A stretch of 64,000 nucleotides of DNA from Actinomadura barringtoniae (lineage in GTDB: Bacteria; Actinomycetota; Actinomycetes; Streptosporangiales; Streptosporangiaceae). Both the position numbers and the translations under genes were made by a program. The number at the start of each line of letters is the position of its first letter. The stretch's first letter is position 1. The notes beneath the pieces are model-generated. The model saw only the letters and a program-made list of their open reading frames with translations, was not told where the DNA came from and did not search any database. Below are positions 55,592-63,510 of the stretch, piece after piece. The stretch spans positions 166,768-230,767 of the forward strand of contig NZ_JAGEOJ010000019.1 in the NCBI RefSeq assembly GCF_017573505.1, given 5' to 3'.

Positions 55592-56953
55592 CTAGTCGGG
55601 GGTGTGGCGGGGTTCGCGCGCCGGGGCGTGCGGCACCGGCCGGAACGGGCCGCCGGTCGCGGGCGACAGCGCGGTCATCGGGTGGCGGGCGGGGCCGCGG
55701 AGAAGGAAGGCCGGGCCGGCGGCATTGCTCGAGGATGCCGCCGGCCCGGCGGTGAGGGACACCGGTGCCGCGGGGGCATACGGCGCCGGTGTCCTGGGGT
55801 GGTCGTGGAGGCTCGCGGCGTGGCGGTGCGCGGCGGACCCGGGCGCGGCGTCGTGCCGTGCCGTACGGGAGCCCGCGCCCGTGCCGAGGCCGGAGCCGGG
55901 GCCCGCGCCCGTCGCGGGGAGCGGCGTCGGGGCCTTGATGATCGGATGACCTGCCGCCGCACCGCGCTCCGGCGGCGGCAGGCCATCCGTCCCGCGCCCG
56001 TGCGCCGCGTGCGGCGCGGTCGGGTGCGGAGCATCGGCCGGTCCGGGACGGCCGAGGACCCGAGGTGTGTCGCCGAGCGCCGCCGTCACCGTGTGCACCG
56101 TCTTGCTCAGGGGGTGATGCACCGTGGTGGTCAGCGTGCCGGGAACGCCCTCGGCCGTCCGGGCCAGGCCATGCAGTGAGCTTTTGACGAGACCGGTGAC
56201 CGCGCGATCGAGCGGGCCGCTGCGCCGTTCTCCTGTGCCGCCGCGTTCGCTGCCACCGCTCTCATTGCCGCTGCCACTGCCGCCTCCGGCAACGGGGCGG
56301 GCGGGCGTAGTGTCGGCGTGCCCGGCGGTCGCGGTGACCAGCATCAGGCCGAGCAGCCATCCGGCGGCGAGCAGCGCGAGGAGCAGGAACCTGCGGAGCA
56401 CCGCAGACGCCAGCGGAGCGGACGCGAGCGGGGCGCACACGGGCAAGGCAGACGCGAGCGGCGTGGCCGCGAGCGGGTCGGCCGCGGGCGGGGTGCAAAC
56501 GAGCGGGGTGGCCGCAGGCAGCGTGGCTGCGGGCGGGGTGCACACGAGCGGAGTGGCCGCAGGCGGGTCGATCGCGAGCGGCTTGGCTGCGGGCAGCGTG
56601 GCTGTGAGCGGGGTGCACACGAGCGGGTTGGCCGCGGGCGGGTTGGACGCGGACAGCGGGGCTGCGGGCGGGGCGGATACGAGCGGGGTGGACACGAGCG
56701 GGGTGGACACGAGCGGGGTGGACACGAGCGGGGTGGACACGAGCGGGGTGCACACGAGCGGGGTGCACACGAGCGGGTTGGCCGCGGGCGGGTCGGCCGC
56801 GATCGCGGTGGCCGCGGGCAGCGTGGCTGCGGGCGGGGTGCACACGAGCGGGTTGGCCGCAGGCGGGTCGGTCGTGAGCGGGGTGGAGGTCGGCGGGGCG
56901 GACACGAACGGACGGGCGGTGAGGAGCCCGTCCGCTCGCGCCGTGCACCGCAT
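55592..56953 (-). CDS. Putative secreted protein with a repeat-expanded N-terminus before the signal sequence
   Basis: The ATG at 56953 follows GAGGGAGGG and gives 453 residues. Residues about 16-185 are Pro/Leu/Ala/Thr/Val-Cys repeats of the kind TPLVCTPPAATLPAA. A typical secretion signal then appears internally: VLRRFLLLALLAAGWLLGLM followed by VTATAGHADT. The rest is Pro/Ala/Gly/His-rich, without recognised domains, and has VHHPLSKTVHTVTAALGDTP in the middle. If initiation occurred near residue 188 it would be a normal secreted protein; as written, the repeat lies ahead of the signal peptide. Downstream and co-directional is the chaplin-like gene, so both may serve the cell surface. Confidence 0.6.
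   Translation of the reverse strand: MRCTARADGLLTARPFVSAPPTSTPLTTDPPAANPLVCTPPAATLPAATAIAADPPAANPLVCTPLVCTPLVSTPLVSTPLVSTPLVSTPLVSAPPAAPLSASNPPAANPLVCTPLTATLPAAKPLAIDPPAATPLVCTPPAATLPAATPLVCTPPAADPLAATPLASALPVCAPLASAPLASAVLRRFLLLALLAAGWLLGLMLVTATAGHADTTPARPVAGGGSGSGNESGGSERGGTGERRSGPLDRAVTGLVKSSLHGLARTAEGVPGTLTTTVHHPLSKTVHTVTAALGDTPRVLGRPGPADAPHPTAPHAAHGRGTDGLPPPERGAAAGHPIIKAPTPLPATGAGPGSGLGTGAGSRTARHDAAPGSAAHRHAASLHDHPRTPAPYAPAAPVSLTAGPAASSSNAAGPAFLLRGPARHPMTALSPATGGPFRPVPHAPAREPRHTPD
56410..56900 (-). repeat. Coding minisatellite in the putative secreted protein
   Basis: Units around GAGCGGGGTGGACAC (15 bp) and GAGCGGGGTGCACACG variants repeat over about 490 bp, with five almost identical copies near 56690-56770. 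On the minus strand they encode PLVST- and PLVCT-type pentapeptides. The frame is kept throughout. Confidence 0.85.
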
Positions 56954-57139
56954 GTGACCCTCCCTCGACATGTGAGTTCCGGAGCCGGACCTTTACCGGT
57001 CCGGGGGGATCTCCTTCACTCAGCGTCACGATCTCGTTGCGGTAAGTACCCCTGCGTCACGGGGGCGTAAACCCAGGTCAACGATTATTTGAGTGCGCCC
57101 TTTGACTGCGTGTGATGGTCTTGGTCGGACAAAAGCGGA

Positions 57140-58420
57140 TCAGCCGAGCCGACGGAGCGTGAGGGCCGTCGCGCACAGCATCAGGCCCCGCGTCGTCTGC
57201 AGATCCACGCCCAGCAGCCCCGCCGCGCGGCTCAGCCGGTTGTCGACGGTGTTCGGATGTACGGCCAGCGCCTGCGCGGTGCGGCGGCGGTCCAGATCGT
57301 GGTCGAGGAACGCGTGCAGCGTCTCCACCAGCTCCGGATGCTCGTCGAGCGGGTCCAGCAGCGCGGCGAGCGCGCGGCCGCTGTCGGCCTGGCCGCTCAG
57401 GTGGTAGTCGAGCAGCACGTCGTCCAGCTCGTACACCCCGGGCGGGCGGCCGGTGGACTGCGCGATGCGGGCGATCCGCACGGCCTGGTCGGCAGCGCGC
57501 GGGACGTCCGCCGTGCCTTCGGTACGCGCCGCCCCGGCGATGATCTGCTCGGCGCCGGGCCCGATGGAGGCCAGCAGCCGTCCGAGTTCGGGCATGCGTT
57601 CGGCGGCGGACAGGGGGAGCAGCACGTGCCCGCCGCGCGCGTCCAGCAGCGTCAGCGGCGGAACGTCGGTGAAGCCCTCGAGCCGCGCGCGCACCTGGCG
57701 CAGCGTCCGGCGTTCGATGATCTGGGAGATCGGCACGCCCGCGCCCAGCGTCTCGCCGTGCGGCGGCGTCCCGGCGACGTGCAGGTTGAGGACGAGGAAC
57801 GCGGGCGCCAGCGCGATGCCGTTGCGTGCGGCGATGGCGTGCGCGGTCTCGCCGGTCAGCAGCGCGCGGGCCACCTCCTGGTACGCCTCGCGCTTCTCGG
57901 CGAGGATCGCCGACTGCTCGGCCTGGTAGGCCTCGGTCACGGCGATGACGGTGCGGTTCAGGCCGCGCAGCTGGTGCCGGGCGAGCCACAGCAGTGCGGG
58001 CTCCTCGCCGGGCCGGGCCGCGTCGCAGAGCGCCTCCCAGATCACCTCGGCGCCGATGTGGTACGTGCGCAGCAGCGTGGTGAGCTCGACGCCCTCCTCG
58101 GCGCGCTGCGCGGCGCGTTCGCGGAACAGCCGGAAGTCGTCCTCGGAGGTCGGCGCGCCCGCCGCCGTCTGCAGGAACTGCCTGATGGCGTGCCGCGCGG
58201 TGCCCGCCATCTCCAGGTCCCGCATGTCCTCGGGCAGGTCGGCGTAGTTAGGAATCACAGCGAAATGGCGTTCGGCCAGCTCGCGGGCGAGCTGGTTCAC
58301 GCGGCTCTCGCAGCGGCCCGCCAGCTCGGCCGCCATGCGCCTGACCTGCTCGTTCGCCTCCATGACGTGATCCGTTCCGTGGTGGTGCAGGGCGGTGCCG
58401 ATCTCGCTTGATTGTGACAT
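57140..58420 (-). CDS. PucR/CdaR-family transcriptional regulator
   Basis: Taken from ATG 58420 the protein has 426 residues; 58459 and 58363 are alternatives. The N-terminal RsbRD-like helical region (SRVNQLARELAERHFAVIPN) leads to a GGDEF-like degenerate domain. A C-terminal PucR-type HTH follows: LVETLHAFLDHDLDRRRTAQ, then ALAVHPNTVDNRLSRAAGLL. Such proteins typically activate catabolic or transport genes. It is divergent from an MFS transporter and MBL hydrolase pair, its probable targets. The palindrome TGTGACATGTCACA overlaps the 58420 start codon. Confidence 0.88.
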   Translation of the reverse strand: MSQSSEIGTALHHHGTDHVMEANEQVRRMAAELAGRCESRVNQLARELAERHFAVIPNYADLPEDMRDLEMAGTARHAIRQFLQTAAGAPTSEDDFRLFRERAAQRAEEGVELTTLLRTYHIGAEVIWEALCDAARPGEEPALLWLARHQLRGLNRTVIAVTEAYQAEQSAILAEKREAYQEVARALLTGETAHAIAARNGIALAPAFLVLNLHVAGTPPHGETLGAGVPISQIIERRTLRQVRARLEGFTDVPPLTLLDARGGHVLLPLSAAERMPELGRLLASIGPGAEQIIAGAARTEGTADVPRAADQAVRIARIAQSTGRPPGVYELDDVLLDYHLSGQADSGRALAALLDPLDEHPELVETLHAFLDHDLDRRRTAQALAVHPNTVDNRLSRAAGLLGVDLQTTRGLMLCATALTLRRLG

Positions 58421-58426
58421 GTCACA
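58413..58426. promoter_or_regulatory. Perfect palindrome TGTGACATGTCACA
   Basis: A perfect 14-bp palindrome overlaps the assumed PucR start codon and lies about 100 bp upstream of the MFS gene. It is a candidate PucR or other dimer operator. If it is a DNA-binding site only, the later ATG at 58363 may be the true PucR start. Confidence 0.7.
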
Positions 58427-58523
58427 GCAAATGCGGCGGAACGGGGGTCGACGTTCCATTGCAGCTCACCGGGGCCGGGAGGAAGGGTGATCTAGACCAC
58501 CCCGCAGCGATCGGAGCGCACGC

Positions 58524-60077
58524 ATGGCCTCACCGGCGCCCGCCCCAGCGCCTCAGACTCCCGCCGCCCCGGCCCCAGCTCCCGTGTCCCGGAAGGCCTG
58601 GACGGTCGTCGTCCTGCTCTTCGCCTTCATGGTGATCAACTTCATGGACAAGACGGTCCTGGGGCTCGCCGGAAAGCACATCAAGGAGGACCTCGGGCTC
58701 AGCGACACCCGCTTCGGGCTGATCGGCAGCGCGTTCTTCCTGCTGTTCAGCGTCTCGGGCGTCGCGGTCGGCTTCCTCGCCGACCGGATGGAGGCCCGGC
58801 GGCTGCTCACCGTCATGGTCGTGATGTGGAGCGTGGCCCAGCTGGTCATCGCGCTCCCGGCTGCCGGGCTCGGCACGCTGATCGTGACCCGGATCGTGCT
58901 CGGCGCCGCCGAGGGCCCCGCGTTCCCCATGGCCAACCACACCGCGTTCAGCTGGTTCCCCGACAAGGACCGGACGCTGCCGAGCAGCCTGCTGTCGGTC
59001 GGCGGCGCCGCCGGGGTGGCGATCGGCGGGCCGATCCTGGCGATCGTGGTGAGCCAGCTCGGCTGGCGCACCGCGTTCGTCGTCACCGGCGTGCTGGGCC
59101 TGCTGTGGCTGATCGCCTGGCGCGCGTACGGCGCGGAAGGCCCCTATTCACCGCGCACCGCGCAAGCCGTGGACGGCGTCCCCGGCGTCCCCGGCGTCCC
59201 CGGCGGCTCCGGTGCTCCTGGCTGCTCCGGTGCCCCCGGCGGCTCCGACGCTCTGGGCGGCTGGGGTCCTCCGGGCAGTTCCGATGCTTCGGGCGGCTCC
59301 GGTGGCCTGGCCGTCTCGGGTGTCCCGGGCGGTTCCGGCGGTTCCGGTGGCCCTGCCAGCTCGGATGGCCTGGCCGTCTCGGGTGTCCCGGGTGGTTTCG
59401 GCGTCCGCGTTCCGTACCGGCGGCTGTTCACTCGCGGCACGGTGCTCGGCGGGCTCGCGGCGGGCTTCGCGGCGTTCTGGATGATGGCCGTCGCGATCAC
59501 CTGGCTGCCGCAGTTCCTCCAGCGCGTGCACGGCATCGAACTGGAGAAGGCCAGCCTCATCACCGCGGGCACACAGGTCGTCGGCATCGTCGTCATGCTC
59601 GGCATCGGGGCGTTCTCCCAGCGGCTGCTGCGCGCCGGTCATCCGAGCCGGATCGCGCGCGGCGCGCTCGGCGGTGCCGCCGTGGTGGTGTCGGGCGTGG
59701 CGATGCTGGCGTTCACCCGCGTCGGCGGTGGCGCGGCGCTCATCCTGGTGATGATGGTCGCGTTCACGGTCGGCAACGCGTTCTACGGGCTGATGCAGGC
59801 GGCGCTCGCCGAGCTGGCGCCCGTACGGCAGCGCGCCGCCCTCCTCGGCACCGCGACCGCGCTCGCCTCCTCCGCCGGGGCGTTCGGGCCGCTGCTCACC
59901 GGCGCGCTCGTCGACCGCGCGGACAGCGCCGCCACCGGCTTCCAGCACGCCTTCGACCTGTCCGCGCTGCTCCTGATCCTCGGCGGCCTGCTCGCCGCAG
60001 CCCTCATCCGCCCGGCGCGCGACCGCGCCACGCTCCCCCTCGAACCCGCCGCCGCCCCGGCGACGGCCGTCTCCTGA
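58524..60077 (+). CDS. MFS transporter of the anion:cation symporter type
   Basis: A protein of 517 residues. A Pro/Ala-rich N-terminus (1-22) precedes 12 hydrophobic segments. The first loop shows MDKTVLGLAGKHIKEDLGLS and the TM2-3 loop GFLADRMEARRLL, a typical MFS A-motif. AAEGPAFPMANHTAFSWFPD is shared by ACS-family carboxylate and aromatic-acid transporters. Residues about 213-295, in the central cytoplasmic loop, are a Gly/Ser/Pro/Val repeat not expected in the family. An MBL-fold hydrolase starts 12 bp downstream, so the transporter probably imports its substrate or a related organic anion. Confidence 0.93.
   Translation: MASPAPAPAPQTPAAPAPAPVSRKAWTVVVLLFAFMVINFMDKTVLGLAGKHIKEDLGLSDTRFGLIGSAFFLLFSVSGVAVGFLADRMEARRLLTVMVVMWSVAQLVIALPAAGLGTLIVTRIVLGAAEGPAFPMANHTAFSWFPDKDRTLPSSLLSVGGAAGVAIGGPILAIVVSQLGWRTAFVVTGVLGLLWLIAWRAYGAEGPYSPRTAQAVDGVPGVPGVPGGSGAPGCSGAPGGSDALGGWGPPGSSDASGGSGGLAVSGVPGGSGGSGGPASSDGLAVSGVPGGFGVRVPYRRLFTRGTVLGGLAAGFAAFWMMAVAITWLPQFLQRVHGIELEKASLITAGTQVVGIVVMLGIGAFSQRLLRAGHPSRIARGALGGAAVVVSGVAMLAFTRVGGGAALILVMMVAFTVGNAFYGLMQAALAELAPVRQRAALLGTATALASSAGAFGPLLTGALVDRADSAATGFQHAFDLSALLLILGGLLAAALIRPARDRATLPLEPAAAPATAVS
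59175..59405 (+). repeat. In-frame repeat in the MFS central loop
   Basis: About 230 bp encode imperfect GVPGGSG-, GAPGGSD- and GLAVSGVPGG-type units, including an exact second copy of GLAVSGVPGG. The array sits in the long loop between helices 6 and 7. Confidence 0.85.
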
Positions 60078-60088
60078 AAGGACCGAAC

Positions 60089-61390
60089 GTGAGCATCGAC
60101 ATCAAGGACTACGCCGACAAGGTGTGGCTGGGGGAGAGCGACGACAGCATCGTCCACACCGGCATGGGCGGCTCCGGCGTCATCGAGCTCGCCGACGGTC
60201 TCGGCTGGCAGCCCGGCTTCGGCAACATCATCGGGTTCCGTACGGCGGGGGAGCTGATCCTCTTCGACACCGGCAACCCGCACACCGCCGCGATGATGCA
60301 CCAGAACGTCCGCGCGTGGACCACCGACCCGCTGACCACCGCGTTCTACTCGCACGGCCACATCGACCACGTCATGGGCATGGACCCGTTCGACGCGGAG
60401 GCCCAGGCCGCCGGTCACCCCCGCGCGCAGGTGATCGCGCACGAGGCGGTCAAGGCCCGCTTCGACCGGTACGTGCTGACCAACGGCTACAACGCGGTCA
60501 TCAACCAGCGGCAGTTCCAGGCGCCCGACCTCACCTGGCCGACCGTCTACCGCCACCCGGACGTCACGTTCCGTGACGCGCTGACGATCACGCGCGGCGA
60601 CCTGACGTTCGAGCTCTTCCACGCCAAGGGCGAGACCGACGACGCCACGGTCGGCTGGGTGCCCGAGTACAAGCTGCTGCTGCCGGGCGACCTGTTCATC
60701 TGGCTCACGCCCAACTGCGGCAACCCGCAGAAGGTGCAGCGTTATCCCCGCGAGTGGGCGTACGCGCTGCGCCGCATGGCCGCCCTCGGCGCCGAGATCA
60801 TGATGCCGTCGCACGGCGCGCCCATCTTCGGCGCCGAACGCATCCACCAGGCGCTCACCGAGACCGCCGAATGGCTGGAGAGCATCGTCGAGCAGACCCT
60901 CGCCATGCTGAACGAGGGCCGCCGCCTCGACGACATCGTTCACACGGTCACGCCGCCCGCGCACCTGGCCGACCGCGGCTACCTGCAGGCCAAGTACGAC
61001 GAGCCCGAGTTCATCGTCCGCAACCTGTGGCGGCTGTACGGCGGCTGGTACGACGGCAACCCCGCCAACCTCAAGCCCAGCTCCGACGCCGACCTGGCCC
61101 GCGCCGTCGCCTCGCTCGCCGGCGGCACCGGCAAGCTCGCCGATGCCGCCCGCCGCGCCGTCGAGGCCGGCGACCTGCGCCTGGCCTCGCACCTGGCCGA
61201 GATGGCGACCCAGGCCGACCCGGACGACGCCGCCCTGCACGAGGTCCGCGCCGAGGTCTACGCGGCGCGCGCCGCGGACGAGTCGTCGCTCATGGCCAAG
61301 GGCGTCTACACCTGGGCCGCCAACGAGTCCCGCCGAGCCGTCGGCGGCCCCGAGCGCTCCGGCACCGTCCTCACCGACGTGCTGTCCTAG
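60089..61390 (+). CDS. MBL-fold hydrolase, alkyl sulfatase-like
   Basis: The GTG at 60089 follows GAAAGGACC and gives 433 residues; the longer open frame upstream is a shadow of the MFS gene. The metallo-beta-lactamase zinc site is FYSHGHIDHVMG (HxHxDH), with further ligands in FHAKGETDDATVGW and the Asp of LLLPGDLF. MMPSHGAPIFG supplies a late His. A C-terminal helical dimerisation part (about 300-433) matches the alkyl sulfatase dimerisation type (NLWRLYGGWYDGNPANLKPS). It probably hydrolyses a sulfate or other ester imported by the neighbouring MFS protein; the substrate is not known. Confidence 0.9.
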   Translation: MSIDIKDYADKVWLGESDDSIVHTGMGGSGVIELADGLGWQPGFGNIIGFRTAGELILFDTGNPHTAAMMHQNVRAWTTDPLTTAFYSHGHIDHVMGMDPFDAEAQAAGHPRAQVIAHEAVKARFDRYVLTNGYNAVINQRQFQAPDLTWPTVYRHPDVTFRDALTITRGDLTFELFHAKGETDDATVGWVPEYKLLLPGDLFIWLTPNCGNPQKVQRYPREWAYALRRMAALGAEIMMPSHGAPIFGAERIHQALTETAEWLESIVEQTLAMLNEGRRLDDIVHTVTPPAHLADRGYLQAKYDEPEFIVRNLWRLYGGWYDGNPANLKPSSDADLARAVASLAGGTGKLADAARRAVEAGDLRLASHLAEMATQADPDDAALHEVRAEVYAARAADESSLMAKGVYTWAANESRRAVGGPERSGTVLTDVLS

Positions 61391-61408
61391 GCCTGTCCTA
61401 AGCCTGTC

Positions 61409-62014
61409 CTAGGCGATGACGGGGGAGCCGATGACGGGCGAGGCGATGACGGGGGAGGCGATGACGACGGTGACGTCGGCCGGTACCTCGCCGGTGCGGT
61501 AGCCGTGCGGAGCGTCGCCGGGGAAGGCCAGCATGTCGCCGGGTTCGAGCCGCCGCAGATCGTCGGCCGGCCCGGCGACGAGCCCGCCGGAGGCGACCAG
61601 GAGATGCTCGGTGGTCCCCGGTGCGTGCGGCACGCCGTCGACACTGGTCCGCTCGGGCAGGCGAAGCCGCCAGATCTCCAGGCTGTGACCGCCGCTGATG
61701 CGCCGCAGCAGCTCGCGCGTCGGGGCGTCCTGCTCGGCAGCGGTGCCCGGCAGGTGCAGGACGCCGGTGCTGCCCGCGGGTGTCAGCAGGTCGTTCAGCG
61801 GAACGGCCAGCGCCACGGCGACCGCGTCCAGCGTGTCGATCGTGGGATTGCCCGCGCCCGCCTCCAGCTGCGACAGCGTCGCCTTGCTCAAGCCGGTACG
61901 CCGGGCCAGTTCCGCCTGGCTCATCCCGCGCTGTTGGCGGCGGCGCTGGATCTGGGCCCCGGCCGTGGCGGCGGCACGGCTGGCGGGGCGACCGGCGCGT
62001 TCCACGGAGCTCAC
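61409..62014 (-). CDS. XRE-family regulator with C-terminal cupin
   Basis: The GTG at 62014 overlaps the AlaX stop and gives 201 residues. The HTH (about 18-72) is AGAQIQRRRQQRGMSQAELA then RRTGLSKATLSQLEAGAGNP. A cupin follows: PHAPGTTEHLLVASGGLVAG and LEPGDMLAFPGDAPHGYRTG. Its C-terminus is SPVIASPVIGSPVIA, encoded by a tandem repeat at the 3' end of the gene. It probably represses the AlaX operon via the palindrome at 62858. The neighbouring hydrolase is convergent. Confidence 0.92.
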   Translation of the reverse strand: MSSVERAGRPASRAAATAGAQIQRRRQQRGMSQAELARRTGLSKATLSQLEAGAGNPTIDTLDAVAVALAVPLNDLLTPAGSTGVLHLPGTAAEQDAPTRELLRRISGGHSLEIWRLRLPERTSVDGVPHAPGTTEHLLVASGGLVAGPADDLRRLEPGDMLAFPGDAPHGYRTGEVPADVTVVIASPVIASPVIGSPVIA

Positions 62015-62856
62015 GGCCGGTGCGAGGCGGAGTAGGAGACCTTGATCCGGCCCTTTCTCGCCTTCACCGCGGTGACCGTCACGTCGTCCAGCATGCCGAG
62101 GCTGCGGACGTGCGTGCCGCCGCACGGCGCGGCGTGCAGGCCGCCCAGCCGGACGACGCGGCGGCCGTCGGCGTCGTGGTCGGCGCTCACCGGCACGTCA
62201 TCGGCGATCGCGACAGCGATCCAGGCGCGCAGCCGTTCGGCGGCCTCCTCCCGCAGGTGCGGCTCGGGAACGGCTCCGGCGCCGGACGTGAACTCGATGC
62301 GGGCCTGGCCGGGAAAGTGGATGCTGCCCGCCATCTCCCAGCCGAGGGTGCGCCCGGCCGCCTCGACCAGGTGGCCCGCGGTGTGCAGGGCCGCGTGCAG
62401 CCGCCGCCGTTCCGCGTCGACGCGGACGCGGACGACGTCACCCTCGGCCAGTCCATCGGTGTCGCCACCGTCGGCCAGCCCATCGGCCAGCCCATCGGCC
62501 AGCCCGTCGGCCAGCCCGTCGGCCAGCCCATCGGCCAGCCCATCGGCCAGCCCGGTGACACCGTCATCGGTTGGCCCATCGACCATCCGCGCGGACTCCT
62601 GGCTCACGCGGGCCACCACCAGTCCCGAATCGGCCTGACGCACCGGAACGACCTCGCAGTCGTTCACCCATCCGCGATCGGCCGGTTGCCCGCCGCCCTG
62701 AGGGTGCAGGGGGTTGTCCCGTACGGCGATCCAGGCCGCCCCGTCGTCGAAGCGCCCGGTCGCGGTCACAGTGGTGGTGACCTCGGTCAGATAGGTGTCC
62801 TGGAGGTAGACCGAGACCTGTTCCGTGCTCGTCGGGAGGTTAGTGAGATAAACCAT
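62011..62856 (-). CDS. AlaX-type alanyl-tRNA editing protein
   Basis: The ATG at 62856 lies directly after an 18-bp palindrome and gives 281 residues. AlaX motifs are RDNPLHPQGGGQPADRG, the zinc ligands HTAGHLVEA (HxxxH) and CGGTHV (CxxxH), and VRSLGMLDDV. These proteins hydrolyse mischarged Ser- or Gly-tRNA(Ala). Inside the N-terminal domain (about residues 122-152) a GLAD repeat is inserted in a loop before EGDVVRVRVDAERRRLH. It overlaps the XRE-cupin gene by GTGA. The protein lacks the synthetase core, so it acts in trans. Confidence 0.92.
   Translation of the reverse strand: MVYLTNLPTSTEQVSVYLQDTYLTEVTTTVTATGRFDDGAAWIAVRDNPLHPQGGGQPADRGWVNDCEVVPVRQADSGLVVARVSQESARMVDGPTDDGVTGLADGLADGLADGLADGLADGLADGLADGGDTDGLAEGDVVRVRVDAERRRLHAALHTAGHLVEAAGRTLGWEMAGSIHFPGQARIEFTSGAGAVPEPHLREEAAERLRAWIAVAIADDVPVSADHDADGRRVVRLGGLHAAPCGGTHVRSLGMLDDVTVTAVKARKGRIKVSYSASHRP
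62471..62554 (-). repeat. In-frame 12-bp tandem repeat (seven units) in AlaX
   Basis: Seven units of TCGGCCAGCCCA or TCGGCCAGCCCG on the plus strand encode seven GLAD tetrapeptides on the minus strand. The only variation is the last base. Confidence 0.95.
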
Positions 62857-62857
62857 A

Positions 62858-62875
62858 CGTTCACTATAGTGAACG
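62858..62875. promoter_or_regulatory. Perfect palindrome CGTTCACTATAGTGAACG
   Basis: A perfect 18-bp palindrome immediately upstream of the AlaX start. Its right half overlaps a TATAGT -10-like element. It is the obvious operator for the XRE-cupin regulator encoded in the same operon. Confidence 0.9.
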
Positions 62876-62903
62876 ATCGTGACCGGCGGCGCCAGGGCCG
62901 GTC

Positions 62904-63185
62904 CTAGTACTTGACCCACAGGTCGTAGTCGGTCCAGAGGCTCCCCTTGCACTTGTACTTCTTCCAGATGTCGTGCCGTACACCCTTGGCGCCGTCAGCG
63001 GCGCAGTCGTCCTTCCAGAAGTAGTAGTCGAGGTAGTGCCAGCCCTTCCCCGGCTTGCTGCTGCAGGGGTGTTTGCATTTGGGGGAGTCGGCCGCCGCGT
63101 GTGCGGGCGCCGTGGCGGCCATCAGCCCACCGGCCGCGAGGATGCCGAACGTCGCCACCGACGCCAGGGGCCTTCGTGCGTTCAT
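62904..63185 (-). CDS. Small secreted cysteine-containing protein
   Basis: A protein of 93 residues. A signal peptide (about 1-31) has the hydrophobic core FGILAAGGLMAATAPAHAAA. The mature part is short, basic and aromatic: CKHPCSSKPGKGWHYLDYYF and WTDYDLWVKY, with four cysteines (CKHPC, DDC, KCKG) able to form two disulfides. I do not recognise a family. It could be an extracellular antimicrobial, inhibitor or wall-binding peptide, but nothing here proves that. Confidence 0.8.
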   Translation of the reverse strand: MNARRPLASVATFGILAAGGLMAATAPAHAAADSPKCKHPCSSKPGKGWHYLDYYFWKDDCAADGAKGVRHDIWKKYKCKGSLWTDYDLWVKY

Positions 63186-63510
63186 GCGTCCCTCCGATTC
63201 GTGAGACGGACCAGTCGGTCACACAGCGATGTTCGGGGCTGCCGAGAGGACACGCAGGCCTCCTTTCAACCCTGACTTAACGGCGTGGCCGATCCGGGGC
63301 CCCCGAGCCATGCCACACTTCGCCGGCGGGTCTGCGGGTCTGCGGGTCTGCATGGGGCTGGGGCTCGTGCCTGTGGCGCGGGGTGTGCGGGGCGTGCGCG
63401 CGGGGTGTGCGGGGTGTGCGGGGCGTGCGCGCGGGGCGTGCGGGGTGTGCGGGGCGTGCGCGCGGGGCGTGCGCGGGGCGTGTGGGGTGCGTGCTGGGTG
63501 CGGCATCGGT
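63186..63510. other. Spacer with GC-rich short repeats
   Basis: After the promoter region of the small secreted gene, 63340-63500 is built of G/C/T-only motifs such as GCGGGGTGTGCGGGGCGTGC. No gene is credible here; the apparent frames on both strands are repeat artefacts. Confidence 0.6.

Noticed and set aside
58826..60088. Open extension upstream of the MBL hydrolase
   Set aside because: It overlaps the MFS gene in another frame. The GTG at 60089 has a good ribosome site and matches the family start.
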